DNA of 64,000 nt from Turritopsis dohrnii. Taxonomy: Eukaryota > Cnidaria > Hydrozoa > Anthoathecata > Oceaniidae. The notes beneath the pieces are model-generated. The model did no database searches. It was given only the letters and a program-made list of their open reading frames with translations, and was not told the DNA's origin. The position numbers and the translations under genes were made by a program. How positions within the stretch are numbered: the stretch's first letter is position 1; every line of letters begins with the position of its first letter. Where the stretch lies: NCBI GenBank assembly GCA_027922465.2, contig BQMF02000812.1, forward strand, positions 1-64,000, given 5' to 3'. Positions 10,201 to 24,400 of the stretch are shown in pieces.

Positions 10201-13200
10201 AGGTTCTCCAATTGCAATCAGGAGATCTTCATACCAACATTCAATGGTGACGTTAATACCATACCATGTCATTGTCACATCATTCCCTTGTCTCTTTCTG
10301 ATGTTTTCAGTAAAAGGTACTTTAAGATAAAACATGGCAATCAATTACGTAGTTTCTAAAGAAGCTCTTACGAAATAGTGATAGATTCAATGTGCAATAC
10401 CTTCAGTTTGAACACCTGGCAACCATGGGGTGGTAACAAAGTATTGCTTAAAAGAAAGATTTTTAATTTCGAATATACAAATTCCTTTGTGAAGAATAAA
10501 CCTGCTTGTGAATGCAAACATACTTCGTGTAAATATCCAATCTGGAGAAAAGAGTAGTGTGTGCCTGCTTTTAGTTTTGGATTCAAGAACTTCTTTGTCG
10601 GCGAATCGCTTTTTGAATATCAATTTCCATCTCCAATCATGAAATATTCATCAAGGTTGCTTGCAGATATTTCTGCTGCGATGTAAGGTTGCCCTTTCCT
10701 TTCTTTGGAATACGCTTTGAATGCAGATGGTTGAGGCCTCAAATTTGTTACGATGCCTTCATAAACAATGATTTGATAATACCTAAAGATGGATTAAATT
10801 AGTAGTAAGGGTTTTTTATTGCAATGAATTTCTTTGCAGGACAGTTTACTATTGGGTTTAAAAACAGCTTTCACTCGTGTTGATAATCTTCAAAGAACAT
10901 ATAATAACGACATGTTTTTCCAAAAACTTTCAAATTATATCACTGTCTTACACTTCTTTCTCTTATTTTATGAACAGTCATTAAGGGTTAATATTGCATT
11001 AAAACAGTTTGTTCTTATTGTGTGTGACATTAATTTTCAATCATGTAGCACTTGGAATTTTCTCAGATATTCTTACCTTGTTTCTCTTGGTCCTTTCGAT
11101 AAAACAATGGAGACTGTCGAAGATGTAGCTTTAACAGACTTTAGATCAATTGCTGGTAAATCTCGCCTTTCTAAAAGAAATTTAGTAGAAAGTCCCTTGT
11201 TTTTTTATATTTAACTTTGATACGTTCTGATCACGGTTAATTCCATCATATAATGGCAAAGTAATGATCACTTTTACTTTAATGTGTCTTGCGCAAAATA
11301 TAAAATAAGGTAAGTTTATATTAATCTTTGGCACAAAAAAGACTTAGAAAAACATTCTGTTGGCGATAAAACTGATGACAACAATAAGAAAGTTACCAAT
11401 TATTTCCTTAGAGAGAAATCCATTTATTTTTGTTCCCTAAATAAAATATTGCAATGATAAAAAATGTCAAGTATATCACAGGTTAAATGTTAGTGTGATG
11501 CCAATCAAACGATTTCCATAAGTAATGCTCTCAGAATTATATATGAGCAACATGATTACTCTAGGCAATTAGATGTATTAGCAACCTTAAGCAAATCCAC
11601 GATTGATAATACGAGATTATTATTTTCGCTGCGACAATGTGTGTTTACAAATTTCTATAAACAAAAACTCGTCAAAAGATCGTCTCTGTTAAGTTGAAAT
11701 TTACATATTTTGAAGTAATGGATATGGTTCGTAATGAGATGATTAGTTGCAATTGTAACTGGGTCAATGACGGAGTTAACATACTGTTGACTGAATTAGA
11801 CATACTTACATCATAATTGATTATCACAGCTTGCCAACAAAGTGTAAAATCTCCAATAAGATCCAAGGTTATTTTCTGTCCGAAAAAAACAACTATTTCA
11901 TTTCCTTTCTGTATTTTCACGCTTCTTCCAGAACTAGATAAGTCTTTTTTGTCAATTTTAAGAGCAGTGAAAGAATTTGAAATCTTGCTGGGACAACCAG
12001 AAGATGAATTTCCAATATTCAGAAGATAATAACTATAGCAAGAAATTCAAAATTTAGCGAAGAAGTCATCAATCAATTTTTGTTATAGCAAAGATCTATT
12101 TGATCTATTGTAAAGAAGACATTTGCAAACATTGTTTCCAAATAACTGCCGAAAGACAGTTATACCACACAGTCAATACCACAACATATCAGTTTTAAAA
12201 TATAAACATGAAACATTCAATCTTCAATCACAATCTCAATTTTAGAAATACGAAAACTTTGATATCTTTGATATCTCAAAACACAAACACTGTTGAAGAT
12301 CGTATCTGTGAATTTGAATTTACGTAATGAGATATGAAATATTAAATGGAAAAGTAAGGTTAAATATCATTTGACTCCTCAATTATTCAAATCGTTAATC
12401 ACAAACATGACAAACCTTATTGGGCCAGTGTATGGCTTGACACCCCAAAACATGATTTCAATATCTATAGTTGATCTGTTGGCAATTACTTTTGCAGCAA
12501 ATGGTTCTAAAAGGATTATTGTTAATTAAACTGTGACAGCAGCATAGGTACTTGAAGGTAAAATATGCAACCATCTAAAAATAAATCTTACTATCATAAG
12601 TAGTATTGACCTCGATGACGTCAGATTGTGGTCCCGTTCCACCACCTGTTGTGGCGTTTATGTAGATGTAATAATGGGTACCAGGATACAAATTGTTCAA
12701 AATAAAGAATGAATCACTTGTTACTTTTTTTTGATGATGTTTAAAGTCTTTGAAGTAATCTTTAGTGCCAATAGTGGAAATCTATGATATTAAAATTTGT
12801 AAGATACGCACAGAATGACATGTGATTGAGCATTTTTTGTTATGATAATGAAAATCTTGTACCGTATACGTTTGGACCACTCCATTGGTTTCGGAAGGTT
12901 GTTGCCACCGGATGCTTACTGATGTTGATGTTAATGGATTACCTTGAACATGTCGTGGAGCACTTGGTACTGCAATGAAATTAGAAACCCTTTCTCAGAT
13001 ACCAGCAAAATCATTTTGCTACCATTTGTCATTAGTAAAAATATCTTACTGCCTTGTAAAGTTTGTTCGATCTCCCATTCAGTCCATGGACCAACAAGGA
13101 GATTGTTGTTTGAATAAGCTCTGACCTATAGCATATCATGTATTTATATCGTTAAAGAATAAATACAACATTCAAAAACCATTTAAAAACGATACATTTA

Positions 13201-16200
13201 CTATATTGTTTGATAAAAGAGTTTACGATTCAAAGAATAAAAAGTACTTCAGAACACAAACTTGATATGTAATAAGACATCGCAGTTAGCGGTAAGGGCT
13301 AAGGTCTTTGGAACACATTCTGCGAAGCTTTCAGTTTTCAAGTTTTTTACTGAAAGTGGGGCTTAATAGAGAAATCTTATGTTTTTTTTATTGAACAAGA
13401 GCCAGATGGCGCAAAACGGTAGCAGCAAGTTTACTTTTCACGCAAATGCTTTCGAAATTTTACTTTAAGTACTAAAAACTTCTTTACTGGATGTTTTCTA
13501 AGATATCTCACTGGTGGAAAACAGGCATTAACGATAAATTCGATGAAAATGATTAATTAGTGTAAATAGGGTCTAACCAAAAACACCAGCAACAATTTAT
13601 TTAAAGACAAAAGAATTATACATGTGTGAGCTGTGTGTTTTTTTTATAAGAAATTTTTTCGTAAGAGCTTATGTAGAAAAAAAAAAGTTTGACGATCGTC
13701 CGTGTATAGAAACGTTAATTTTTAAAAAAATCAATTTTTGTGAATTTTTAAAACAGATAATTGCATTTTCTGATATAATTTGATTTTCATATTCATTTTC
13801 AATTTTTTGAAAAATTGAAAATTGATTTCAGTTTTCAAATTCTAAATTTGTTGCGACTTTCCTATATTATTCAATTCTGCAAATTGATTTAATTATGTCT
13901 TGTGCTATGTAAATAAGCAAAGTAGAAGAATGGGTTTACACTGGTCATCAAAGTTCTTTCTGATTGGCTTAAAAAAGACGGGGGTTTACGTTCCGTTGTC
14001 TGAAAAATTCGAATCACTTGTCTGAAACATTCAAGTCAAGCCACTGTTTCTAATGTGGTTAGGAAGTTTTTGGTAAGTATTTCTATGTTATTCACATTAT
14101 TTCCAATGTGCAACAAAATAGCTACGTATAATACTTTTCATCTTCTTTCTTAAGATTAAACATACAAGCTTGTACATAGTCGACCAGCGATCTGGATGTA
14201 CTGAGTTTCCCACCAGTGCTATTTTCGAATTGGAAGATTACGTTTCTGGCACGATATTCATTGTGCATGGTGATAAATCAGGAGGAACTGCGTCCGTGTA
14301 TAAAAACGTTAATTCAAAAAAAAACAATTTTTGTGAATTTTGAAAACAGATAATTGCATTTTCTGATATAATTTGATTTTCACATCCATTTTCAATTTTT
14401 TGAAAAATTGAAAATTGATTTCAATTTTCAAATTCTAAATTTGCTACAACTTTTTTATATTATTTAATACTGAAAATCCATTTAATTATGACTCATGCTT
14501 TGTTGAATAAGCAGAGTAGAAGAATGGTTTTACACTGGCCATCAAGGTTCTCGCTGATTGGCTTAAAAAAGACGGGGGTTTCCGTTCCGCTGTCTGAAAA
14601 ATTCGAATCACTTGTCTGAAAATTTCGAATCACTTGTCTGAAAAATTCGAATCACTTGTCTGAAAAGTGTCAGTTAAAATCATGTGTCAGAAAAATTCTT
14701 CTCACTTCACTGTTCAAATCGCACGAGAGATGACGACGTCTTTTGTTTTCAAGAACAGAGACGAATCTCAGCAAATGATTTTGAGAGCTAGTCAGACCAC
14801 TGTTTCTAATCTGGCTAGGACGTTTTTGGTAAGCATTTCTACGGTATTCACATTATTTCGCATGTGCAACAAAATATGTATAATACTTTTTATCTTCTTT
14901 CTTAAGATTGACCATACAAGCTTGTACATAGTCGACCAACGATCCGGATGTACTGAGTTTCCCACCAGTGGTATTTTCGAACTGGAGGATTACGCTTCCG
15001 GAACGACATTCATTGTGCATGGTGATAGATCAGGAGGAACTGTTGCAATCTCTAATCTTTTTCAACCGCCATCACAATCCGTTTTGTTGACTCCATCTTC
15101 ACAAACAACAACCATGTCAACAACTCCACGCCTATCCACAGGAATATCACGGAATGCTCTTGCAATTGTCAAAGTTGTTCGTGCTGATCTCAGTGAAAAC
15201 GGTAAACCTGTCAACATGCACAAGTACAACCTCACAACATTTGTGCCATTGTATGCAGAGGAGCAAGCAACTGTAAATTACATCAACATTCAAGTACGCG
15301 AAAAGATGAGAGACGATAGTTTAGAGCTGGTTGGTGCGTCTGGATTGAAATTTTATCATGAGGAGGGAACAAGAGGTGAACTGTTTTGTCTTTCTCTTGT
15401 TTTAGTTCATAAAAAAATAAAAATATAATTTTTCTTCTCTAAAAGTTATTTTTTATGAACTTGTGTGTCTAGACATAGCCATTGCAAAATAATGGCCTAC
15501 TTACACTATGATAGGTTCATGCAGCCGTTTGTGTATAAAATAAGGATGAATGAACGTATTTGATTGTACATTTCAAAAGAGCATCGTTCTCACGCTTTCT
15601 ATCACCTACCTTACTCTTTTGTCCACTATTAGGCGTAGCTTTCTGGAAAGTTGGGTCAAGAAAGATCTTTGCTGTTACGGGTGAAGACATAGAGCGACAG
15701 AAAGTGTGTAACAGCCTTGATGATGGAGATGATTTCTATACACCATTAGCCCGTAAAAGAAAAAGCGACGACTTTGAAGATATGAAAATGGACATAAAAA
15801 AATTGAAAGATTCTGTGGATAAAATTTTCAAAATCTGCAGCAAGAAGCAGTTTAATGTAGCTTTCCTCAACTCACTGGAAGAAACGTTTGCCTGTGTTAT
15901 TTGCAAAGCTTCTCCGGTAAATCCCCCCATCATATTTTGCCGTGCGTGCTCGTCGTTGGTTGGTTGTAACACCTGCGTCAATACGTGGTATTCTGGATCT
16001 AACGGCCTCGATAAACCATGTCCAAAATGCCGCGAACCACGGGGCTTGAGGAATCCTGAATATGACATGCCAATACAAATTCCTTGCCACCGTCAACACG
16101 AAGTTGATCCCATACGCCATGAGTCAAAACCGCCGCTCTAAAGTATTGAATATGCATGAACATTGATCATACAATTATAAATGATTTTGACTAGTTGATG

Positions 16201-18388
16201 CGCAAAACTTAGATTATCTTACCTGTACACATCATTGTAAATAATTCGATTATTTTTTACGGGCATTGTAGCGTACGAAGTGATCTTTCCGGAGTATCCG
16301 TCTCGTGCACAAACGTGAGTAACGCCATACATGCCCAATTTTTCGTTTTGGTCCATGTGCAGTTTCTCACCAAAATATGACGCTTGATATTGCTTGGGAT
16401 TAAATGACCTGCCAGCTGTAACGGCTCTAGAGGTTTGTGCTCTGGGATTAATCCTTTTTAGCGATTTACCGACGCTGCATTCTGCTACATGAAACCCCTT
16501 ACTACGTAGCAATCCAGTCATCATTTTTCTACCATAGGACTCTCCTCCCTATACACAGCAGCAAAAAGCTATAACTTTAGTGAGAACAGTGAAATCACAG
16601 GACACAAAAGAGAGAGAGAGAAATTACCTCTGAAATTCCTCTGAACACAATGTTATCGACTTCTGATGGGTTGTATAAACTTTGCTTCCCTATCTTGTTA
16701 GTTTTACAAAATAATCGGATATTAGCTGCAGAAAGACCACGAGGTGACGCAGTTCGTTGTTGCAATAGTTTACTGATTTCATTGTAGGTCTTTCCAGCTT
16801 GAACTAAGGTCTTAATTTCTTCCAAAGATGACACATTCAACAGCGACATTTTTTGTAATGAATACCAAAAAGTGCGATACGTTTATGTTTTTTGATACAG
16901 TTGTAAAACATAACCCCCGGTACATCATCAACGGCATCACGTGACTCAACGTGTAAGCACGTGACTGTACTAAATGTATGCAAAATATGCGTTAATTAAG
17001 TTAGAAATATTCATGTAAGGTTTTCGAATATAAATCCCCCACTTCAAAAGATAACGAACAAAAATTGAAAATTGAATAAGAATTCAATTTTTGATATTTC
17101 GAAAAATTGAAAAAAATGATTTAAGATCAAATGGTACTGTGAACTTCATTTCTAATTTTTAATTTTATAACGAATTGATTTATTTCAAATTAACGTTTCT
17201 ATACACGTATGGAACTGTCGCAATCTCTAATCTTTTCAACCACCATCACAATCTGTTTTGGTGAATCCATCTTCACAAACAACAACCATGTCAACTCCAC
17301 GCCTATCCACAGGAATAACGCAGAACGCTCTTGTAGATGTCAAAGTTGTTTTTGCTGATCTCAGTGAAAACGGTAAACATGTCATGCACAAGCTCATGTA
17401 CAAGTACAATCAAACCCCTCACTACACGTAGCAATCCAGCGATCATTTTTCTACCATAGGACTCTCCTTCCTATACATAGCAGCAAAAAGCTATATTATG
17501 ATAACTTGAGAACAGTGAAAACGCAGGGCACAAAAGAGAGAGAAAAATTACCTCAGAAATCCCTCTGAATGCAATCTTATCGACTTCTGATGGGCTGTAT
17601 AAACTTTGCTACATCGGGTGTTGTAAAAATAAACGGATATTAGAAAGACCGCGAGGTGATGCAGTTCGTTGTTGCAATAATTTACTGATTTCATTGTAGG
17701 TTTTACCAGCTTGAACTGAGGTCTTAATTTCTTCCAAAGATGAAACATTCAACAGCGACATTTTTTGTAATGAATACCAAAAAGTGTGATGCGGCAGATT
17801 TTATGTTTTTAACCCCCGGTACATTATCAACAACATCACGTGACTCAACGTGTAAGCACGTGACCGTACTAAATGTATGCAAAATATGCGTTACTTAAGC
17901 TCGAAATATTCATGTAAGGTTTTCGAATATAAATCCCCTACTTCAAAAGATAATGAAACAATAATTGAAAATTAAATAAGAATTCAATTTTTGATATTTT
18001 GAGAAATTGAAAAAATGATTTAAGATCAAATGGTACTGTGAACTTCATTTCTAATTTTTAATTTTGTAACAAATTGATATATTTCAAATTAACGTTTCTA
18101 TACACGTATGCATATCAAGTATATATTTTCAGTTAGCGTAATGAACTAAAAGTCCCATTTTTATGTACGCCTATTTGATTAGAATTCGAATGAATTCTAA
18201 TTTCGTGGATTAAGTTATAAAATATCAGGTTATGTACTTTTAAAATAAAAGGTTATCTACTTTTAAATGTTCGATATGAAAAAGCTTCTAAATTACGAAG
18301 GCTGCGTTCCTTCATTAGAATTTACATTGCGTTTTTGATAGAGTCCCACAGACTCTAAATCGCAGACTAATTGCCATTTCGGCCGGAG

Positions 18389-18428
<40 letters not shown>

Positions 18429-21400
18429 CCACGGGTGTTTTAATACGGTATTCGCTTTCGCTGCTACCGTAATAATAAAAACTGTTTTTCTGTTAGTATC
18501 TATTTTAATATTATTAATTTTTTAAACAAAAGTTTAGTTAAAATAGGAGCTTAGTAAACCACATTTAGGTTATCTACATAAATTTTCTTTAATGTAAACA
18601 ACAAATTAACCACAACCATCCATCATAAAGCAAACTTACACGTTTTTTTATATACAAGAAACACACAATTTGAGTTGAGTCTGAATGTTTCTTAATATTT
18701 TCATATCTTCAGCCTGAAATGTTTCTTAAATGTTTTTTAAAAAATATTTTAAAAACAAAGCCTTGGCAAGGACGTTGAGTTCTTGAAAAACATTAATGAC
18801 ATACAACCTGATGATGAGTTTATTGCCATAGAGACTGACCATGAAGATGACATGGTAGTGGAATATACATAGACAAATTTGATGGAAACCTTTCCGATTT
18901 ATTCACTGATGTTCAATATTCTCGTTGTCGTTGAAGATATGTTCATCAGGAGTTCAGCCTACAATGTTTCTTTATTTTTGCCTTTTTTTCTTATATAAAT
19001 GTTTCTTATATAAAAAAATGTGTAAGTAAATGAACATAACGGAATTTATGGCATGAAGACAAGGACAGATAAAATAGAATTGAACAACACTTAAACAACT
19101 TCCTTACTCGCACTTTGTAATATTCATAATTCCTTAGATTGGATAAGGTTGCATTCTTTCCGGCTTCAGGCGAATTTTTTATAGTCCCCAGGGAGCTGTT
19201 TGCAGTTCCATTGATCATGTATTCTATATCGTATTTGCTGATAACGCCATTGGCTGGAAAAGGTGGATTCCAGGTAACAGTAATTTCTTCCTTTGATTTT
19301 ACCTCCAAACTTAAATCTTGACAGACTGATGGAACTATAGTACAAACACAACATTTCATTCATAACTTGAAATCACATTTAAATAAATATACATCTGCAT
19401 TCAGGTTGCTTTAAACGCAATATAAACTCAACGAAATAAAATCAAAGAAAACTATTGCATTCTGGTTGAATGTTAATACATGTTAAGCAATAAAATAAAT
19501 AACTAAATAAAGAAATAAATAAAGAAATAACTAACTTTTTTTCAGTCAACTACCATTGGACTACCAATGGTAGCAAAAAAATACAGATTATGGTAGATTT
19601 TTAAAGATTTTATAGAAAGCTACCTCCTTGTTCTGTTCGAAATGTTTGAGTGACATATGTGGATGATACGTTTAACCGGTTATAAGCAACCAAAGAAACA
19701 TGATAGATTGAATGTGGAAGTAAGCCAGTTTGTGTTCTAGACATGGTGGCAGATACAACTTTGCTTTTCCATTTGGTTCTGTTGAATATTAGGGCATAAG
19801 CAACAATTGGAAAATCAGAATTTTCCTTGTATGCTGTATGATTCCATGTAAAGATTGCTGTTGTATTTGTTTTTGTGGTTTTCAATGATGGTGGAACAAC
19901 TTTAGCTATAAGAAATTATAAATATTCATAATTATCCATCAATTTCATACAGTTATCATGAATAAAAGCGATCCCTAGGTAAGATCGACAGATAGCAAAT
20001 CAACAACTTTGCACCAATGGGAATTTTATATTTCAATAACAAAAACACATATTCACAAAGATATTAAAGTAGCATTAAATGAAACTAAGAAAAACATAAA
20101 CATACCATTGAGTCCTTCATAGGTAACTTTAGTATGTTGATATCCTTTAAATGTGTCCTTATAAAATGCCACACAACTGTAGTTCAGATAACATGTGGCT
20201 GTATCTTTCAATGCATTAAGACTGCATGACAAGCTGCTGTTACCAATGAGTTCAGTAATATTTTTTCGTATTCTTAATACTGACACATAGGTGCCGTTAA
20301 TTTGTCTCTGTTCCTTGAAAAATGTTTCATTCTTTGATTGAAGATGATATTTTTGAAAAGGTAAACTATAATTGCCATTCAAAATCCACTCATGATAAAA
20401 TCCAGGCTGAGATACAATGTTGCATTGTAACGATGTTGATGCTCCTTTATAAACAGTGATAGGATCAATAGGAAGTATATTTGGATGTGAGCCTAACACC
20501 AAAAAAGACATAATAATAGCTTATTCTGGCAGACTGAAACAAACTATTATATAATTAAAGCGAAACCAGTGATTATGTCAACACTAGAAAGATTAATGGA
20601 AGTACTATTAACGCGACAAAAGTTATTACCAGAACAAACGAATGCCATTATTTTTGTGTAAATTTTACATTAATTATTGGTATAACAAAGTATTTTACAT
20701 GTTTCATAAAAAGAACCAACAACATTTTTCTGTCACAATTTCATTCAAATCCCAATCATCATTTTAGTTGGAGTGTTTACAGACATTACCAAACATTAAT
20801 GGACATTTCAAATCACAGAAGTTGATAAAAAATCAAATGGTCCAACAGATTTAACAAGACACAAGGCTTTCCAATCTTCATACAATGTTTATTAAGGAAT
20901 TAACATTTCATTGGGTTACCTTTATTGCAACCTAAGAGATCCCAGCGAATCGCACATGTTTTATCACAATCCTGTGGAGTAAGACGTAGACAGGCAGCTG
21001 TAACTGGTACAGGAACATAATTGACTTTCGTAGAATATCGATTGTATGGACCATTAAATGACTAATAATAACAACAAAATATTGCTGATAAGAACACACC
21101 GTTCATAGTTATTAATGGAGACAGTGTTCCTATGCTTTATTCCTATGCTTTGGACATAAGCATAGTTTGTAGCATGACAGTAATTAATTATTAGGAATTG
21201 GCTACAACTTATCATGTCATCAAATATACACAACAAGCCCATACATGACTCAATAACAGTTTACACAATAACAGTTTACTGTAACATACGAAAACAAAAA
21301 AAATATAAACAGTTTGCACAAAAACCATCAGTGAATGTTCTGATGACTGTGGTATAAAGGGATGAAAAATATTACCTGATTTTTACCATTGAACACATAG

Positions 21401-24400
21401 TCCCAAAATCTACTACCACTTTTGTAAGCAAATGAAATTTGATAACTGTTTACTTTTCCAGAACTGCCAGGACCACCTCCTTGGATTGCAATAGCACTAA
21501 CAACTTTCAAATCATTGAAACAGATTTGGATCCAATGCAGCGCACCTTTGAATAAATCATAACAAAAATGTTAATGAACCATTTAGTGATAATAACATGT
21601 GTATGTATAAGAAATTAAAATACCAATCCTTTTTGGATTCCCAACTGCATTTAACTTGAAGTCATCAGTGGAAGTAGCCGAATTTGATGTTGTTATTAAT
21701 GGTTTCAATTTTGATTTTGTCCACAATTTCATCATACGTTCTAAAATTTCATACAAAAATGACTTACTTTATAGTGATTGGTGCAATGCACAATTCATAA
21801 TATATATTTCAATTATCATTGCTTTTATTTGGCATTATCTTCTGAAAAAACTGATGCCCTGTTCACATCAATAAAACCTGTTTATTTTATTTTGAATTTC
21901 ATTTAGTTTTAAATATACCCTTTCACACCAGTTCATGATGAAGAAGAATTTCGAGTTTTGTTTTTCACAGAACAATATGCTGTTCTTATAACTAATGCAA
22001 AATGATGAATACAATAAACAAAATTCATTTCTTTATTTGTTTAATGCACAGATATAAATCGCTTAATAGAAACGAATAAGCCACATTGCTTTCTTTCTAT
22101 AGCACGAAAGAAGCCTCTCCTGAATAGTTTCTTCAGCCCAATTTAAAACAGAAATCTTTATTTCTTTCTCTTCACAATGGCGTGATCTTTTCTTCTTAGT
22201 AATGGTTTTCGACGATTCGTCCATGCTTACTTTAATAAAACACATTTAAAACTATCTCGCTATTTTGTTTTAGTTAAAACTCGTTTTAATTAAACAGAGT
22301 TTCACAAAACACGTTTTACTTCTGTATGAACGGGTAGCGTAAAAACTTAGTTATTTTAAAGATGGTCATTGCTTTCGAAACCAAAAGAATTTATACATGT
22401 TAGGACATACTAATACGCGCTGTGCATCCGCTTTTTTCACGCTTTCACTCTCTAAAATTTCGGGTTGTTTTTGCGGTCACTTATTCATGAAAGTATGTCA
22501 GACCACGGTTAATATTTTTCTACGATTAGTATAAGGAAAAGATACCTTTACATTGCGTTTATTTTGATCGTTTCGTATTCGTTTTCAATGTTTTGATTGA
22601 TCAAGAAACGGTAGACAACAGCGAAAGTATTGCACGAAGATTTATTAATGTTTTTAGGGTAAGTTCGAATTTGAACTTTTTTGTTCTTTTAATTTGTTTT
22701 TCTTATAGTATGGTATCTGCATTTTCCTTTAGAGAAGACAGATAAAAACAATATATAAACGATCGAAGAAATGAAGATCAAGGTTTTAAATCATGACGTT
22801 CTGGGTTCGTGCAGGTATAAAATTGTCCACTCAATTTACGCGTTTGGCTTTTATTTACGTTGGGGTATGGATTCGAGTTAAAGCGATATTAATCTCTCTG
22901 TTGTTTTCCTGTTTTGCTACTGTATATATCGTATTGTGAAAGATGTATTATGAATATTTTGATGTGTTTCAGATCTTCCAATTAAGAAGTTTTCTTTTGA
23001 TAGTGAACTAAAATGCTTTAGCCAAAATACCTACAGTTTTTTAATTAAAAAGGTGAAAAGCGTTGTTTTTTCCGTATTGACGTTAGATTTTTTTTATCAC
23101 GGGGAACCATTACATTGCATCTTCAATCGAAACATTTTACAAAGTGAAAAAGCGGATGTACAGCGCGTATTTTGATTTCTGATGGGTTTCAAGTCTTCCA
23201 AGTAAAACGACTGTTCTGCACTCCTATATTTAAAGTTTAAAGTACTTACATCACTGATACCGTTTCTGTTCGTCATGTTGCGATTTAATTTTTGGAAACC
23301 ATTTTTGAGACGTCACTTTCAGAATTAAAACCCGTAAAAATTTTTTACACGGGATACTATTTAGTATATAATATATTATTTCATTACATATAACTCATCT
23401 TGCATTTCAATAGCAATAACAACACAGATTGCCAGAGAAGAAAACAACAAAATGGTGGTGGCTAACCAGATTTGCATCCAACAATCTGAAACAAACTACT
23501 GCCTTTATTTTGATAAATTACAAGAAAATCACTGATAATTATTGTGTTGACCCAATGCATTACTTGCAGCTCATTAGTGAAGTTGCTTCGGAAGTCCTGC
23601 AATAAGTCAGAATATAAATTATATCCATTCTTATCTATGTCAGTTTGCAACACAAATTTCGAGCATACCTGATTATAAAAAATAGACAAACATCCTTGCT
23701 TACTCCCAATGTTAATGCTGCTATATTGTGTTTCATTTTTTTTCACAAGTATTCCAGTTATGGTAACTCGTTCTTTCATATCAAAGTTGATTTTACTTGA
23801 ATAAGGAACAGAATTCGATTTTGGCTGCAGAATTTCAGAGCAAACTGAAAAATAGAATGACTTGCTTATTGAACCAATTATAGGTGCATTGCTTCTACAT
23901 GACATCAACAAAGTAAGATCAAAAACTTACTTTCCTCGCATCCATATAACTCTACCTTGAAACAAATTGGAACAGCACCTTGGAAATTCAATTCAATGTA
24001 TCTAGCAGTAAAAAAGTCTTTCATTTCAAACCAGTGTCTTAACGTTAGTTCACCAGCTGGATATCGATAGAGCTGTAACATAAGCAAACAATGTTGTCAA
24101 AATGAGGTTTGTTTTTGATATCATATCTTCACCGTATAATAGTAAGACACTATAATCAATAACTTGTGAATTATTATTAGTGATAAACTTTTCACTGCTT
24201 GTGAATCATTATGTTGAATAGAAGATAAATCAATGGACAATTACAATCTCGAAGGAAATAAATGAGTTTCTGATAATTGGCTATGCAGTTACAAATGGTA
24301 GCCATGTCAAAATTTATGAAGCAAAAGCAGCTTTCCGGTTGAAGCCCTGGCTCAAAGTTACAATGAATATTGCTGAAGATGTGAAAAGTGTAATAAAGTT

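Larger units (their letters stand above)
14291..17210. mobile_element. Nested 2.9-kb copy of the same transposon with 7-bp target duplication
   Basis: GGAACTG occurs immediately left (14284-14290) and right (17211-17217). Joining the flanks restores the sequence seen in the element's own accessory gene near 15033. The inverted ends share CGTGTATA-(G/A)-AAACGTTAATT. Inside are a plus-strand RING-type gene and a convergent minus-strand integrase fragment. The integrase lacks its C-terminal catalytic part, so this copy is probably non-autonomous. Confidence 0.8.
13697..18110. mobile_element. Older integrase-type DNA transposon, split by a nested copy
   Basis: The ends CGTCCGTGTATAGAAACGTT (left) and its near inverse at 18092-18110 are inverted repeats. 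Segments 13697-14290 and 17211-18110 join into one internally deleted copy of about 1.5 kb. Its left part ends in a fragment of the accessory gene (matching 14907-15033), and its right part has decayed integrase exon 1 (about 17548-17760). The nested copy 14291-17210 separates them. Confidence 0.75.

Noticed and set aside
10834..11214. 126-codon plus-strand frame
   Set aside because: Lies in a gene 1 intron, has no domain, no neighbouring exons and composition like the intron.
15736..16120. Minus-strand frames of 110 and 82 codons
   Set aside because: Antisense shadows of the RING exon, which has the clear cysteine pattern on the plus strand.
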